Assembly (NCBI GenBank): GCA_964627665.1
Contig: CAZVKG010000080.1
Coordinates: 1-16,324 of the forward strand
Direction of reading: 5' to 3'
Length of the DNA: 16,324 nt
Source: UBA1351 sp964627665
GTDB lineage: Bacteria; Bacillota; Clostridia; Lachnospirales; Vallitaleaceae
Positions 1-8,425 of this stretch are shown here, one piece after another. Under the pieces are notes generated by a model. It saw only the letters and a program-made list of their open reading frames with translations, made no database searches and had not been told where the DNA came from. A program made the translations under genes and the position numbers. How positions within the stretch are numbered: the stretch's first letter is position 1; each line of letters begins with the position of its first letter.

Positions 1-2
1 TA

Positions 3-479
3 CGTATTTTAAGAAGTTATCATCACCAACGGGATTTTATTATGTCGATTAGTTACCTGTTGGTTATGGTGGCAGTTAAAAATGGAGCTATATCCGAAAA
101 AGAAGACCAGCTTGTGAGTCGAATAACCTTTAATCTTGGCTTGTCTCCATATGAATATGAAAGCATAAAACGCTATATTGTCGGCCGGATGTCTGGTGCG
201 GGTTCTACGTATTCAAGTGCCGGATCGTCAACATATAATGGATATAATCAAGGCATGTCAAAAGATGTACTTGTGGAAAAATATACAAAAGTCTTAGGTC
301 TACCTAAAAATGCGGATGAAGGTATGATCAAGAAAGCATATCGTAAGATGGCCAAAGAATACCATCCGGATAAAGTGATGTCGGAAGGGATGCCCGATGA
401 GTATATTGAATATGCAAATAAACGATTTTCTGAGATTAGCCATGCCTATGAGCAATTGAAAACGCTTGTATTTGAATAG
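3..479 (+). CDS. DjlA-like co-chaperone with TerB and C-terminal J domain (5' truncated by window edge)
   Basis: The reading frame is open to the left edge, so the ATG at 42 is internal rather than the start. Residues encoded before it (about 6-41) continue a TerB-like helical domain that resembles, from memory, the region before the J domain of E. coli DjlA. A Gly/Ser/Tyr-rich linker (about 190-255) leads to a J domain ending the protein. That domain has the helix II lysine/arginine-rich face and the invariant HPD motif at 363-371. The stretch after HPD (DKVMSEGMP) resembles DjlA (DKLVAKGLP). J domains stimulate DnaK ATPase; DjlA is a membrane-anchored DnaK partner in Gram-negatives. Any membrane anchor here would lie outside the window. 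The next gene starts 8 bp after the stop, suggesting an operon. The client is unknown. Confidence 0.85.
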   Translation, partial: RILRSYHHQRDFIMSISYLLVMVAVKNGAISEKEDQLVSRITFNLGLSPYEYESIKRYIVGRMSGAGSTYSSAGSSTYNGYNQGMSKDVLVEKYTKVLGLPKNADEGMIKKAYRKMAKEYHPDKVMSEGMPDEYIEYANKRFSEISHAYEQLKTLVFE

Positions 480-487
480 GAGTTCCT

Positions 488-1468
488 ATGAATAAAGAAA
501 AGATTCTAAAACAAATGGCCTTAATTTTGCCAGCGGCATTCAGTTGCTTTTTATGGGCGACCGCGATACCAACCCTAAAAATAAGCTATAATCTATTAAA
601 TATTCCGGCAGATGACATTTTTAATCGGTTTGTCTTAGCCGGAATACGTTTTTTATTGGCGGGAATACTCATCGGTTTTTATATTCTAATAAAAGAGAAA
701 AAAATAAGAGTTTTAAAAGGTTCGCAATGGAAAACAGTCTTGATTTTTGGAATATTAAATACAAGCTTACAATATATGTTTTTTTATACCGGAGTAGGGA
801 ACACAGGGGCAATTAAAGGGGTACTGATTGACACATCAAAACCCTTGATTGTTGTCATATTAGCCCACTTATTGACGCACGATGATAAAATTAATATCAA
901 TAAAATCTTGGGTCTTATCATTGGATTTGCTGGAATAATTCTCGCGAATATTGAAGGTGCTGTTGGTGGTGGTTTAAATCTAGATGTTTCACTTATGGGT
1001 GAAGGGACGCTTATACTAGCTTCCTTAGCCTATGGATTTGCAGTTCTTTATGGAAAGAAAGCCATGCAGACCATGTCGTCAGTCATGTTAAACATGTACC
1101 AAATGGTCTTTGGATCCATTATCTTGTTAGGGATTGGACTTGTTGGAGCCGGCGGGTTTAATCTTGTGTTTAATATGCAAGCCCTACTTTTGCTGATTTA
1201 TTCAGCGTTCTTATCTGCCATCGCTTTTGTGGTTTGGTATGGACTTATTCATAAGTATAATGCATCATCAGTGACAATATATATCTTTTTAATTCCGATC
1301 TTCGGATCCATTATTTCTTCAGTTATATTTCCCGAAGAAAGCTTATCAGTATTTGTTGTCATAAGTCTTATTCTTATGACGATTAGTATTAATCTGGTGA
1401 ATCGGAATGGACAGACAAAAAAAGGAAGGATGACCTATCATGAAATTAAAGAAAATTCTGCATCTTAG
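488..1468 (+). CDS. DMT-superfamily (EamA) transporter, 10 predicted membrane segments
   Basis: This 326-residue, strongly hydrophobic protein has the two-fold EamA repeat: about residues 10-155 and 165-310, each with about five membrane helices. The first half carries features common in EamA exporters: an early FLWATAIP segment, an arginine-containing RFLLAG helix, and a YTGVGNTGAIKGVLI segment near the end of helix 4. Length matches the family (about 290-330). Members move small metabolites such as amino acids or nucleosides, usually outward, but substrate cannot be told from sequence. The Shine-Dalgarno AGGAG is at 477-481, overlapping the upstream stop. Its 3' end overlaps the deacetylase gene by 29 bp, which implies translational coupling. 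Confidence 0.88.
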   Translation: MNKEKILKQMALILPAAFSCFLWATAIPTLKISYNLLNIPADDIFNRFVLAGIRFLLAGILIGFYILIKEKKIRVLKGSQWKTVLIFGILNTSLQYMFFYTGVGNTGAIKGVLIDTSKPLIVVILAHLLTHDDKININKILGLIIGFAGIILANIEGAVGGGLNLDVSLMGEGTLILASLAYGFAVLYGKKAMQTMSSVMLNMYQMVFGSIILLGIGLVGAGGFNLVFNMQALLLLIYSAFLSAIAFVVWYGLIHKYNASSVTIYIFLIPIFGSIISSVIFPEESLSVFVVISLILMTISINLVNRNGQTKKGRMTYHEIKENSAS

Positions 1469-2486
1469 TATAATCAGCAGTTTATTAGCCCTATTTTTAA
1501 CCGCATGCGGTGGTGAATTATATACAGCAGATTCGCATTTAGAGGATAAGACGCCTACACAAGAAAACGAACAAGAGACGCAAGTACATGTAGAGGTTGC
1601 ACCGGCCCCAGTGCCTGAAGAAGAGGAAGTGGACGAGACGCCGAGTAGTGAGCCTTTAGAAAACGATGACGAATCAGAGGAAGATGAATCAGAGGAAGAT
1701 GAATCAGAGAACCTTAGTCCGGAAAGTACAGCGATATTTGTAAACCAGTTTGGAACAGAAGATGCCTATGATTTGGAGCTAGATCCGAATCAGTTAGACA
1801 ATACAAGTACGAGTTGGTCATTTCGCCGAAACAGCGAACATAGTCCAGTAACCGGTTATTATGACATAGACTTAGAACGATACGGAACGTATTTTATTAA
1901 TCAAGCGGCTGTGGATGAGAAGGTTGTTTATCTAACGTTTGATGAAGGTTATGAATATGGATTTACGCCAACGATTTTAGATGTATTGCAGGAAAATAAT
2001 GTTCAAGCGGCATTTTTTGTAACCAAATATTTTATTGATAAAGAACCGGAATTGATTCAGCGAATGGTGGATGAGGGGCATATTGTAGCTAATCACTCGA
2101 ATTCACACCCGGAATTTCCTACATTGACACATGATGAAGTCTATGATGAATTGAAAACGACCAATGACCGTTTTAAAGAGGTGACAGGACAAGACTTGGA
2201 TCCGTTTTTTAGGCCACCAAGTGGAAAATATAGTGAGCGAACCTTGTACCTTGTGCGAAAATTAGGCTATCGAAATATTTTTTGGAGTATGGCTTATGCG
2301 GATTGGGATGTGAATAATCAACCGGGAAAAGATGTTGCTTATAACCACGTTATGGACAACTATCATAACGGAGCAATTATTCTCTTGCATGCGGTTTCGG
2401 AATCCAATACCCAAGCGTTGGATGATATATTAAAATCGATGAAAGATGAAGGCTATCGATTTGGTAGTCTATATGAGCTGGAATAA
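1440..2486 (+). CDS. Lipoprotein polysaccharide deacetylase, PdaA-like (CE4)
   Basis: A 348-residue exported lipoprotein. A short hydrophobic signal ends in the lipobox LTAC with Cys23 as the lipid-attachment site. A very acidic, low-complexity linker follows (about residues 35-95), then a CE4/NodB deacetylase domain (about 160-345). CE4 motifs are visible: TFDEG with Asp168, the metal-binding pair His219/His223 in HSNSH, RPPSG at 258-262, and His317 in LLHAV. The domain resembles B. subtilis PdaA over most of its length (YLTFD.GYE, FFVT, DEGHI..NHS, RPP.G..SE, FWS.A..DW..NNQ.GK). PdaA de-N-acetylates muramic acid on the way to muramic-delta-lactam in spore cortex. The usual second Asp of TFDDG is Glu here (Asn in PdaA). 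Start chosen at 1440 because of the purine-rich GGAAGG site just upstream. A spore or cell-wall role is inference. Confidence 0.88.
   Translation: MKLKKILHLSIISSLLALFLTACGGELYTADSHLEDKTPTQENEQETQVHVEVAPAPVPEEEEVDETPSSEPLENDDESEEDESEEDESENLSPESTAIFVNQFGTEDAYDLELDPNQLDNTSTSWSFRRNSEHSPVTGYYDIDLERYGTYFINQAAVDEKVVYLTFDEGYEYGFTPTILDVLQENNVQAAFFVTKYFIDKEPELIQRMVDEGHIVANHSNSHPEFPTLTHDEVYDELKTTNDRFKEVTGQDLDPFFRPPSGKYSERTLYLVRKLGYRNIFWSMAYADWDVNNQPGKDVAYNHVMDNYHNGAIILLHAVSESNTQALDDILKSMKDEGYRFGSLYELE
1671..1710 (+). repeat. 15-bp in-frame tandem repeat in acidic linker
   Basis: The unit GAATCAGAGGAAGAT occurs twice exactly (1671-1685, 1686-1700) and continues for 10 more bases. It encodes ESEED-type acidic repeats in the spacer between the lipid anchor and the deacetylase domain. 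Being a multiple of three, copy number can change without breaking the frame. Confidence 0.9.
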
Positions 2487-2507
2487 GAGAGAATTCGTGT
2501 CTAATCC

Positions 2508-2536
2508 TTTACACCAAGGTTAATTTTATATATAAT
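2508..2536 (+). promoter_or_regulatory. Sigma-A-type promoter of pgi
   Basis: The -35 box TTTACA (2508-2513) and -10 box TATAAT (2531-2536) are separated by exactly 17 bp, one mismatch from consensus overall. The start of transcription is expected near 2543. The leader is purine-rich and contains the tandem 9-mer AGAGCAAAG (2547-2555, 2556-2564). A full AGGAGG (2572-2577) lies 8 bp before the pgi ATG. Confidence 0.85.
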
Positions 2537-2585
2537 CATAGGGAATAGAGCAAAGAGAGCAAAGAGTTTATAGGAGGAATTAGTA

Positions 2586-4001
2586 ATGAATAAAGAAGCA
2601 ATGAAGTTACGTCTGGATTTTAACAATATGATGGCTAACTTAATCGGAGAAAAGGGTATTAGTGAAGAAGACTTTGCCATACTTGAAGGAAAAATTGAAG
2701 CGGCTGAAAAAGCTATGGTTGAAAAACGTGCAAACGGTGGTATGGACTGGAGAGACTTACCCTATAACCAAGATGAGATTGTTGAAGATATCGTTGACTA
2801 TGTTGAGTCAAACAAGGACTGGGTTGAATCTTTTGTCGTCTTAGGTATTGGCGGATCTGCCTTAGGTCCGATTGCAGTTCAACAAGCTATTAATCATCCC
2901 CATTGGAATGAGCTATCAAAAGAGAAGCGTAAAGGCTATCCAAAGTTATATGTCGTTGATAATGTGGATCCTGAAAAACTCGTCGCATTATTTGATGTGA
3001 TTGATTTAGAGACATCCCTCTTTAACGTCATCTCCAAATCAGGAGGAACGAGTGAGACAATGTCTCAGTTTATGATTATTAAAGAAAAAATTGAAAATGA
3101 GCTGGGTAAAGATGCGGTTAAAAAGCATATTGTTGCAACAACAGATGCATCAAAAGGAACATTGCGTCCGATTGCAGATGAGGAAGGCCTAAAAAGCTAT
3201 ATCATCCCTGCAGGTGTTGGCGGAAGATTTTCAGAATTAACACCGGTTGGTTTACTTCCTGCAGCGATGTGTGGTATCGATATCAAGACCTTATTAGAAG
3301 GTGCAGCCTATATGGATGAAATCTGTAAAATAGATAATACCTTCAAAAACCCTGCACATATGTATGGATTATTACAATATATATCCATGCAACAAGGTAA
3401 GAATATCTCAATTGTTATGGCCTATGCCGACGGACTGAAATTTATCGCTGATTGGTATGCACAATTATGGGCAGAATCCTTAGGTAAAAAATACGACCTT
3501 GACGGTAATGTGGTTAATGTTGGACAGACCCCTGTAAAAGCTCTTGGAGCAACAGACCAGCATTCACAAGTCCAACTCTATGCCGAAGGCCCACATGATA
3601 AAGTTGTCCTATTTATGGGCGTTGATAAATACCGTTCTGAGATTACGATTCCAAAGATTTATGGCGATGTACCAAATCTTGGTTTCTTAGGTGGTGCAAC
3701 ACATAATAAGCTGATTCATACAGAGCAAATGGCAACGGAATATGCCTTGTTCAAAGCGGAACAGACAAATATGACATTAACAGTACCGGAGATTAATGAA
3801 TTCACGGTGGGTCAAATTCTTTACTTGTTCGAAGTAGCAACAGGATTTGCCGGTGAGCTCATGAATATCAATGCATTCGATCAACCGGGTGTTGAAGAAG
3901 GCAAAAATGCAACCTATGCAATGTTTGGTCGTCCTGGATATGAAGACAAGAAAAAAGAACTCGACGCACGTCCAGAGAAAAAAGATAAATACATTATCTA
4001 G
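2586..4001 (+). CDS. pgi: Glucose-6-phosphate isomerase
   Basis: A 471-residue cytoplasmic enzyme interconverting glucose-6-phosphate and fructose-6-phosphate. Both classical family signatures are present: GGRFSELTPVG (about residues 212-222) and GELMNINAFDQPGVEEGK (about 423-440). The phosphate-binding SKSGGTSET segment and the GATDQHSQVQLY segment, containing a conserved His, are also clear. Length is close to the compact bacterial type (about 450). It starts at the ATG after AGGAGG and has its own promoter. It is unlikely to be co-regulated with the xylan locus, since a strong terminator follows it and the downstream gene is convergent. It would nevertheless serve the same cell in passing hexose and pentose-derived phosphates between glycolysis and gluconeogenesis. 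Confidence 0.97.
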   Translation: MNKEAMKLRLDFNNMMANLIGEKGISEEDFAILEGKIEAAEKAMVEKRANGGMDWRDLPYNQDEIVEDIVDYVESNKDWVESFVVLGIGGSALGPIAVQQAINHPHWNELSKEKRKGYPKLYVVDNVDPEKLVALFDVIDLETSLFNVISKSGGTSETMSQFMIIKEKIENELGKDAVKKHIVATTDASKGTLRPIADEEGLKSYIIPAGVGGRFSELTPVGLLPAAMCGIDIKTLLEGAAYMDEICKIDNTFKNPAHMYGLLQYISMQQGKNISIVMAYADGLKFIADWYAQLWAESLGKKYDLDGNVVNVGQTPVKALGATDQHSQVQLYAEGPHDKVVLFMGVDKYRSEITIPKIYGDVPNLGFLGGATHNKLIHTEQMATEYALFKAEQTNMTLTVPEINEFTVGQILYLFEVATGFAGELMNINAFDQPGVEEGKNATYAMFGRPGYEDKKKELDARPEKKDKYII

Positions 4002-4029
4002 TTAATTGAAATAGATTTAGCGATATAAA

Positions 4030-4083
4030 AAAATAAAAGCTGATATGAGAGCGCTTAATGGCTCGAATATCAGCTTTTATTTT
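4030..4083. terminator. Bidirectional intrinsic terminator between pgi and the GH2 gene
   Basis: A perfect 17-bp inverted repeat has its left arm at 4030-4046 and its right arm at 4067-4083. The arms contain AAAAGCTGATAT and its complement, and are A-rich on the left and T-rich on the right. RNA from either strand therefore forms a hairpin followed by a U-rich tract. Within the 20-nt loop, GAGC (4049-4052) and GCTC (4061-4064) can add an upper stem. This stem is separated from the lower one by a GA/GA internal pair. It serves both convergent genes, pgi (+) and GH2 (-). Confidence 0.93.
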
Positions 4084-4140
4084 CGCGCATATATCAATTT
4101 TTTTACCGGTAGGATCCACCGACTATGCAAAATATATTTT

Positions 4141-7100
4141 TCATTCGCTGTCTTCTTTAAATTGAATCCATTTTAAATCAAGCTGTGATCCGGGTAGAAA
4201 AATAAGTGTTACTGTTTGATGACCGGTCATTGATTTCTCAAGAGGGAGTGTAACAGTGGAATAGTCAGATGCCTGGGGTAATTCGAGCATTTGTTTATTC
4301 ATGGATCCGGTGACAGAGTCTGTTGTAACTAATTGGATTGAATTTTTGGAACGGTCTGAGCGCCATTTTAAGGAAATGTTCTGTGCTCCGGATAATCCAA
4401 AGTTCATGTCCTTATAAACAAGAGAAACGTTGTTTCCAATGTTTTCTATAGCCTTTGACTGTAGAGTGTAAGAATCTCCATAGACGCGATCGCACTCTGC
4501 AGCATATAGTTTTGCATAAGCTTTTTCAAGTTTTTTAAACGAAAACCCTTTAATGTGAACTTTTTGCCGAAAGACAAACGTAACCGAGGTTAGGTGTGTC
4601 AGTTGTTTGGGTAATTGATAAGTCACTTCTTGATAGGTATTCCATATTGAGCCAAGGTTATATTCACATGTCATTATGTGCTGGCCCTTATCATTTGGGA
4701 TTCCTTCCCATATCTCGAAAGTAAATGGTTCTTTTTCAAGTGGAAAAAGCGGTAATGTGATATGGTTGGAACCATAAGGGCCAAAATCTAAATTTTCAAA
4801 AGTCACATGGCTTTCTTGATTCCGTAAAGTAGCTACTCCGCGTTCGTTTCCATTGGTTAAGGGGACATTGCTGCATGAATAAAGACCACCGGAAATAAAG
4901 GAATATGGGTCGAGATGAAGCTTGCCTTTTCCATGGATTGTGTGTTTGATTTGGGAGATAAAAGCTACATGGGAACGACCATTTTTAGGAGAACATCTAA
5001 CATAGACATCTCCATTGCCTTTTTCAATGAGCGTTGCGGACAAACGATCTTCGGAAACTTGTAAATCGCCCAGAGGACTATCAATGCCGGATACATCTGT
5101 CAGTCGCCATTCAAGATCCTGATAGGTTGTGTTTTTGGGGTAAAGCTGAGCGATTAACGTATTTTTGTTATTCAAAAGCTCTACTTTGCGAATCGGAATA
5201 TCCTGTGTATCCATTGTTGCGTGAACACGTGGCTGTTTATCGGAGGTAGCGCGAACAATTGCAAGGAGCTTGCCACTAAAAAGACGACGTGAAAAATGAT
5301 GATAGGAATCATAATCGGTTGCATCTCCATTATCTAAGGTCAATAGTTCTCCGTTTTCTACAGATACACGGACTCTATGATTGGCGTTTTTTACGGGAAC
5401 GTTATGAATATCAATAGCAGTAATTGTTACAAAAGTTAAATTCTCATAGACATCGTAATGGTACTTATGAGAATGAGCATCCAAAAAACTATGTTCATGA
5501 ATATCGGCCAGCACATTATGATTAGCATCATAAGCGATAGCGTATAAATCTCCGGACTCATAAGGAATGGACCAGCTAGTTATGTATTGATTTTCAATGC
5601 AACGTTTACCATGGCTTTTGCCATTTAAAAACAGCTCAACATAAGGTGCATTTGAACACACACGCACATCAATCTGTTGTCCGGGAGAAAAATCCCAATA
5701 TGGAAATAAATGTATCATCGGATTGATTATATAATCAGTCCAAGCGGCTTGAAAAATATAATAACTATCTTTTGGAAAACCGGCCGTGTCAATATGACCT
5801 AGATAAGTATTTTTCGTATGATAAGGTGTCGGTTCGCCGAGATAATCTTGACCTGCCCAAATAAATTGGCCAAGGGAGAAGGGAGTGTCTCGATCAGCGA
5901 TGATACATGCTTCAACGCTTCTTGCTCCCCAACTTGTGGAGCTATTTCCAAGCGCAGAACATTGTAAATCATCATCAGCGAGAATGGACTGACTTAAGGG
6001 GAAGTGATAGATGCCTCGACTTTGAGCGGTCGAACATGTTTCGCTACCATAAATTATCCAATCCGGATGTGCTTTGTGATGGTCTGCATAGAGGTTTTCA
6101 GCATAATTATAACCGACATATCCAATAAGGTCGGCACATTTTTGAGTGTTTTCCCAAGGCATATAGTTTGAGCCGAAAGTAATCGGCGCATGTTCATGAG
6201 GATCATATTGACGTACAAGGTTCATAAGCTTTTGTATGGTGTTGTTACCATCATCGGCGTTTGCATGGGTATCATAAATTTCATTTCCAATACTCCAAAA
6301 AATGAGGGAAGGATGGTTTCGGTCACGACGAATCCAGGAAGCGACATCCTTTTCAATCCACTGGTCAAAGAAACGTGCATAGTCGTAAGTGTTTTTAGGT
6401 TGTTTCCACATGTCTAAAAGCTCAGAAACAATAAGAAAGCCCATTTCGTCTGCAAGCTCCATAAAAACTTTGGCCGGTGGATTATGTGCTGTGCGAATAG
6501 CATTCACACCCATATCGCGTAATAAAAGCAACTGCCGGATTATAGCGTCTTTGTGAACAGCGGCTCCAAGGCTACCAAGGTCATGATGAAGACAGACACC
6601 ATTTAACTTAATGTATTCACCATTAAGTGCAAATCCGTCGTTTGCGGAAAAAGAACATTCGCGAAAACCAAAGCGGGTGTTGACAGTGTGAATACATAAA
6701 CCATCAATGAATAATGACGATTTTAGTGTATATAGTTTTGGGTTGTTTGGGCTCCAAGCAGTGAAAGGAATGTCCTTGTCGATACATTCATGAACCAATT
6801 GATAATCTGTTCGTGAGGAGTCAACTTCACAATCAACCATGTAGGTCCAGTGACCACCCTTTTGATAAGTGCTAATATTAATTCCATTGGTTTTAAAATG
6901 GTGTAATGGTTTTTGAATGAGAAATACATCACGATAGATTCCCGCACCCGTATACCACCTAGAATTTGGCGCTTCATAATTGACCTTCAGCATAAGAATA
7001 TTCTCGGAATCAGGAATTAATAAATCAGTAATCTCAAATTCGAAGGCAGTATATCCGTACTTCCATTGACCGATTTCTTGATCATTGACATACAGAGTAC

Positions 7101-7305
7101 TATCCATATAGACACCGTCAAAATAGATAAAAACTCGCTGTGTAAAATCAAGTTCCGAAGGGGTTAATACCCGTCTATACCAGCCGATACCCGATTGATA
7201 TAGATTATTTACATCATAAATTAACCAATCATGTGGAATTTGGATAGGTGTAAAATCCGTTGCGTGATTATAAGCAAATTGCCAACCATGGTTTAATAGT
7301 TCCAT
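4141..7305 (-). CDS. Cytoplasmic glycoside hydrolase family 2 enzyme with C-terminal carbohydrate-binding-like domains
   Basis: This 1054-residue protein has the GH2 layout: an N-terminal beta-sandwich (about 1-150), an unusually short Ig-like domain (about 150-230), and a TIM barrel (about 230-530). Accessory domains follow, including a DUF4982-like segment (about 540-610), Ig-like segments (about 615-800), and two related CBM6-like beta-domains (about 810-930 and 932-1054). The acid/base is Glu342 in WSIGNE and the nucleophile is Glu422 in YGSET, both family-typical. There is no signal peptide, so it acts on imported oligosaccharides. GH2 includes beta-galactosidases, beta-glucuronidases, beta-mannosidases and others; specificity is not readable. 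The start at 7305 was chosen because GGAGGT lies 5 bases upstream, although the frame stays open to 7386. The start is 1 bp after the regulator's stop (TAATATG), so translation is probably coupled. Confidence 0.9.
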   Translation of the reverse strand: MELLNHGWQFAYNHATDFTPIQIPHDWLIYDVNNLYQSGIGWYRRVLTPSELDFTQRVFIYFDGVYMDSTLYVNDQEIGQWKYGYTAFEFEITDLLIPDSENILMLKVNYEAPNSRWYTGAGIYRDVFLIQKPLHHFKTNGINISTYQKGGHWTYMVDCEVDSSRTDYQLVHECIDKDIPFTAWSPNNPKLYTLKSSLFIDGLCIHTVNTRFGFRECSFSANDGFALNGEYIKLNGVCLHHDLGSLGAAVHKDAIIRQLLLLRDMGVNAIRTAHNPPAKVFMELADEMGFLIVSELLDMWKQPKNTYDYARFFDQWIEKDVASWIRRDRNHPSLIFWSIGNEIYDTHANADDGNNTIQKLMNLVRQYDPHEHAPITFGSNYMPWENTQKCADLIGYVGYNYAENLYADHHKAHPDWIIYGSETCSTAQSRGIYHFPLSQSILADDDLQCSALGNSSTSWGARSVEACIIADRDTPFSLGQFIWAGQDYLGEPTPYHTKNTYLGHIDTAGFPKDSYYIFQAAWTDYIINPMIHLFPYWDFSPGQQIDVRVCSNAPYVELFLNGKSHGKRCIENQYITSWSIPYESGDLYAIAYDANHNVLADIHEHSFLDAHSHKYHYDVYENLTFVTITAIDIHNVPVKNANHRVRVSVENGELLTLDNGDATDYDSYHHFSRRLFSGKLLAIVRATSDKQPRVHATMDTQDIPIRKVELLNNKNTLIAQLYPKNTTYQDLEWRLTDVSGIDSPLGDLQVSEDRLSATLIEKGNGDVYVRCSPKNGRSHVAFISQIKHTIHGKGKLHLDPYSFISGGLYSCSNVPLTNGNERGVATLRNQESHVTFENLDFGPYGSNHITLPLFPLEKEPFTFEIWEGIPNDKGQHIMTCEYNLGSIWNTYQEVTYQLPKQLTHLTSVTFVFRQKVHIKGFSFKKLEKAYAKLYAAECDRVYGDSYTLQSKAIENIGNNVSLVYKDMNFGLSGAQNISLKWRSDRSKNSIQLVTTDSVTGSMNKQMLELPQASDYSTVTLPLEKSMTGHQTVTLIFLPGSQLDLKWIQFKEDSE

Positions 7306-7306
7306 A

Positions 7307-8395
7307 TTATACCTCCAGTGGTTTAACTGTATCACGGTGAATGAGTTTCGGTGAAAAAAGAACGTTTTCAATTTCGTTGCCTTCAATCATTTGTAACAGA
7401 TGCTTAGCAGCAGTATGCCCAAGTTCTTCGGCGGGATGGACAATACTTGTCAACCCGCTACGTTTGCCCATGATAGTATTATCTACACCAATTACTGAAA
7501 AAGCATTCGGAACTGATATCTCCTTTTGCTCAAGTTGATCCATTAACATAAGAGCCAGACTATCGTTAAAACAAAAAGCAGCAGTACAATGGGATAGATT
7601 ATTCCAGAAGGATATTCGTGTTAATTCTTCTTCGACGTCTTCTTTTGAATACCAATGTACATCTTCATCAAATAGGGGTAACCCGGCTTCGGTCATTGCC
7701 ATGCAATAGCCTTTGTAGCGAAGTTCGCCCTGACGATCTCCGTGAGGGAAAATCCCCAAAATACGTTGATGTCCGTTTTTTATCAAATGTGATGTGGCCA
7801 AACGGCCGACAGCAACATCATCAATAGCAACGTAAGTGTTTGGCATTTCGGGATAATATGAATCGACAAAAAGTATCGGAAGTCCCCGATCGATAAGCCT
7901 AGCATAATACGGAAGATTTAAACAGGGTAACCCACTTTTAGTTGGCCAGACAATAAGTCCGTCTAAGTTACTGTCGAGCATAGTCTGTAAAGCGCGACGC
8001 TCGCTTTCAACAGTATTACGGGTTGATGCAACTTGCACGGTATAGCCTTGATGTGAGAGTTCACTTTCGATAGCTTGTATGATTGATGGGAAAATATACG
8101 CATCAAGATATGTTGTAATGATACCTACAGATTTTGACAAATTCTCTTTTGGTTTGATATGCGGTAAACGATTGGGCGGTGTTTTTGAAATATAGGTACC
8201 GCTACCTTTAATTCTTGTGATATAACCATCATGTTCAAGATCATCGAGAGCGCGTCGGACGGTTTGGCGAGAGACATTGAATTGTTCGCATAATGTGTTT
8301 TCTGAACTGAATTTATCGCCGGGAATAAGGAAACCTGAAACAAGTTGTTCCAGTGTCCAATGGATAATCTCCTTATACTTAGGTAATCGTTTCAT
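7307..8395 (-). CDS. araR: AraR-type transcriptional regulator (GntR DNA-binding domain plus LacI-type sugar-binding domain)
   Basis: A 362-residue repressor-type protein. Residues 1-70 are a GntR winged helix: PKYKEI start, SSENTLCEQFNVSRQTVRRAL recognition region in two parts (31-50), GSGTY wing (64-68). Residues about 85-362 are a LacI/periplasmic-binding-like effector domain. Similarity to B. subtilis AraR, as remembered, runs through GIITTY..YIFPSII..IES, SERR.L, DGLIV.PTKS and SVIG.D. AraR releases DNA on binding arabinose; here the inducer could be arabinose, xylose or an aldouronate. The frame is open up to 8443, but AAGGAGG (8402-8408) places the start at 8395. It is the first gene of a two-gene unit with GH2 and diverges from the transporter operon. 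It probably controls both. Confidence 0.9.
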   Translation of the reverse strand: MKRLPKYKEIIHWTLEQLVSGFLIPGDKFSSENTLCEQFNVSRQTVRRALDDLEHDGYITRIKGSGTYISKTPPNRLPHIKPKENLSKSVGIITTYLDAYIFPSIIQAIESELSHQGYTVQVASTRNTVESERRALQTMLDSNLDGLIVWPTKSGLPCLNLPYYARLIDRGLPILFVDSYYPEMPNTYVAIDDVAVGRLATSHLIKNGHQRILGIFPHGDRQGELRYKGYCMAMTEAGLPLFDEDVHWYSKEDVEEELTRISFWNNLSHCTAAFCFNDSLALMLMDQLEQKEISVPNAFSVIGVDNTIMGKRSGLTSIVHPAEELGHTAAKHLLQMIEGNEIENVLFSPKLIHRDTVKPLEV

Positions 8396-8425
8396 GACAA
8401 TCCTCCTTACTTGTATTGTGAAATC

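Noticed and set aside
4100..4125. Short inverted repeat CGGT...ACCG around a GGATCC near the GH2 3' end
   Set aside because: The stem is only about four to six pairs with mismatches and has no T-tract, so it is not a second terminator.
4141..7305. Several plus-strand open frames of 65-75 codons opposite GH2, and an 84-codon minus-strand frame at 6723-6977
   Set aside because: They are shadows of a single continuous GH2 frame and show no protein-like features.
7306..7386. N-terminal extension of the GH2 protein by 27 residues
   Set aside because: The frame is open but it overlaps the end of the regulator gene, has no ribosome site, and the extra residues do not look like a GH2 start. GGAGGT supports 7305.
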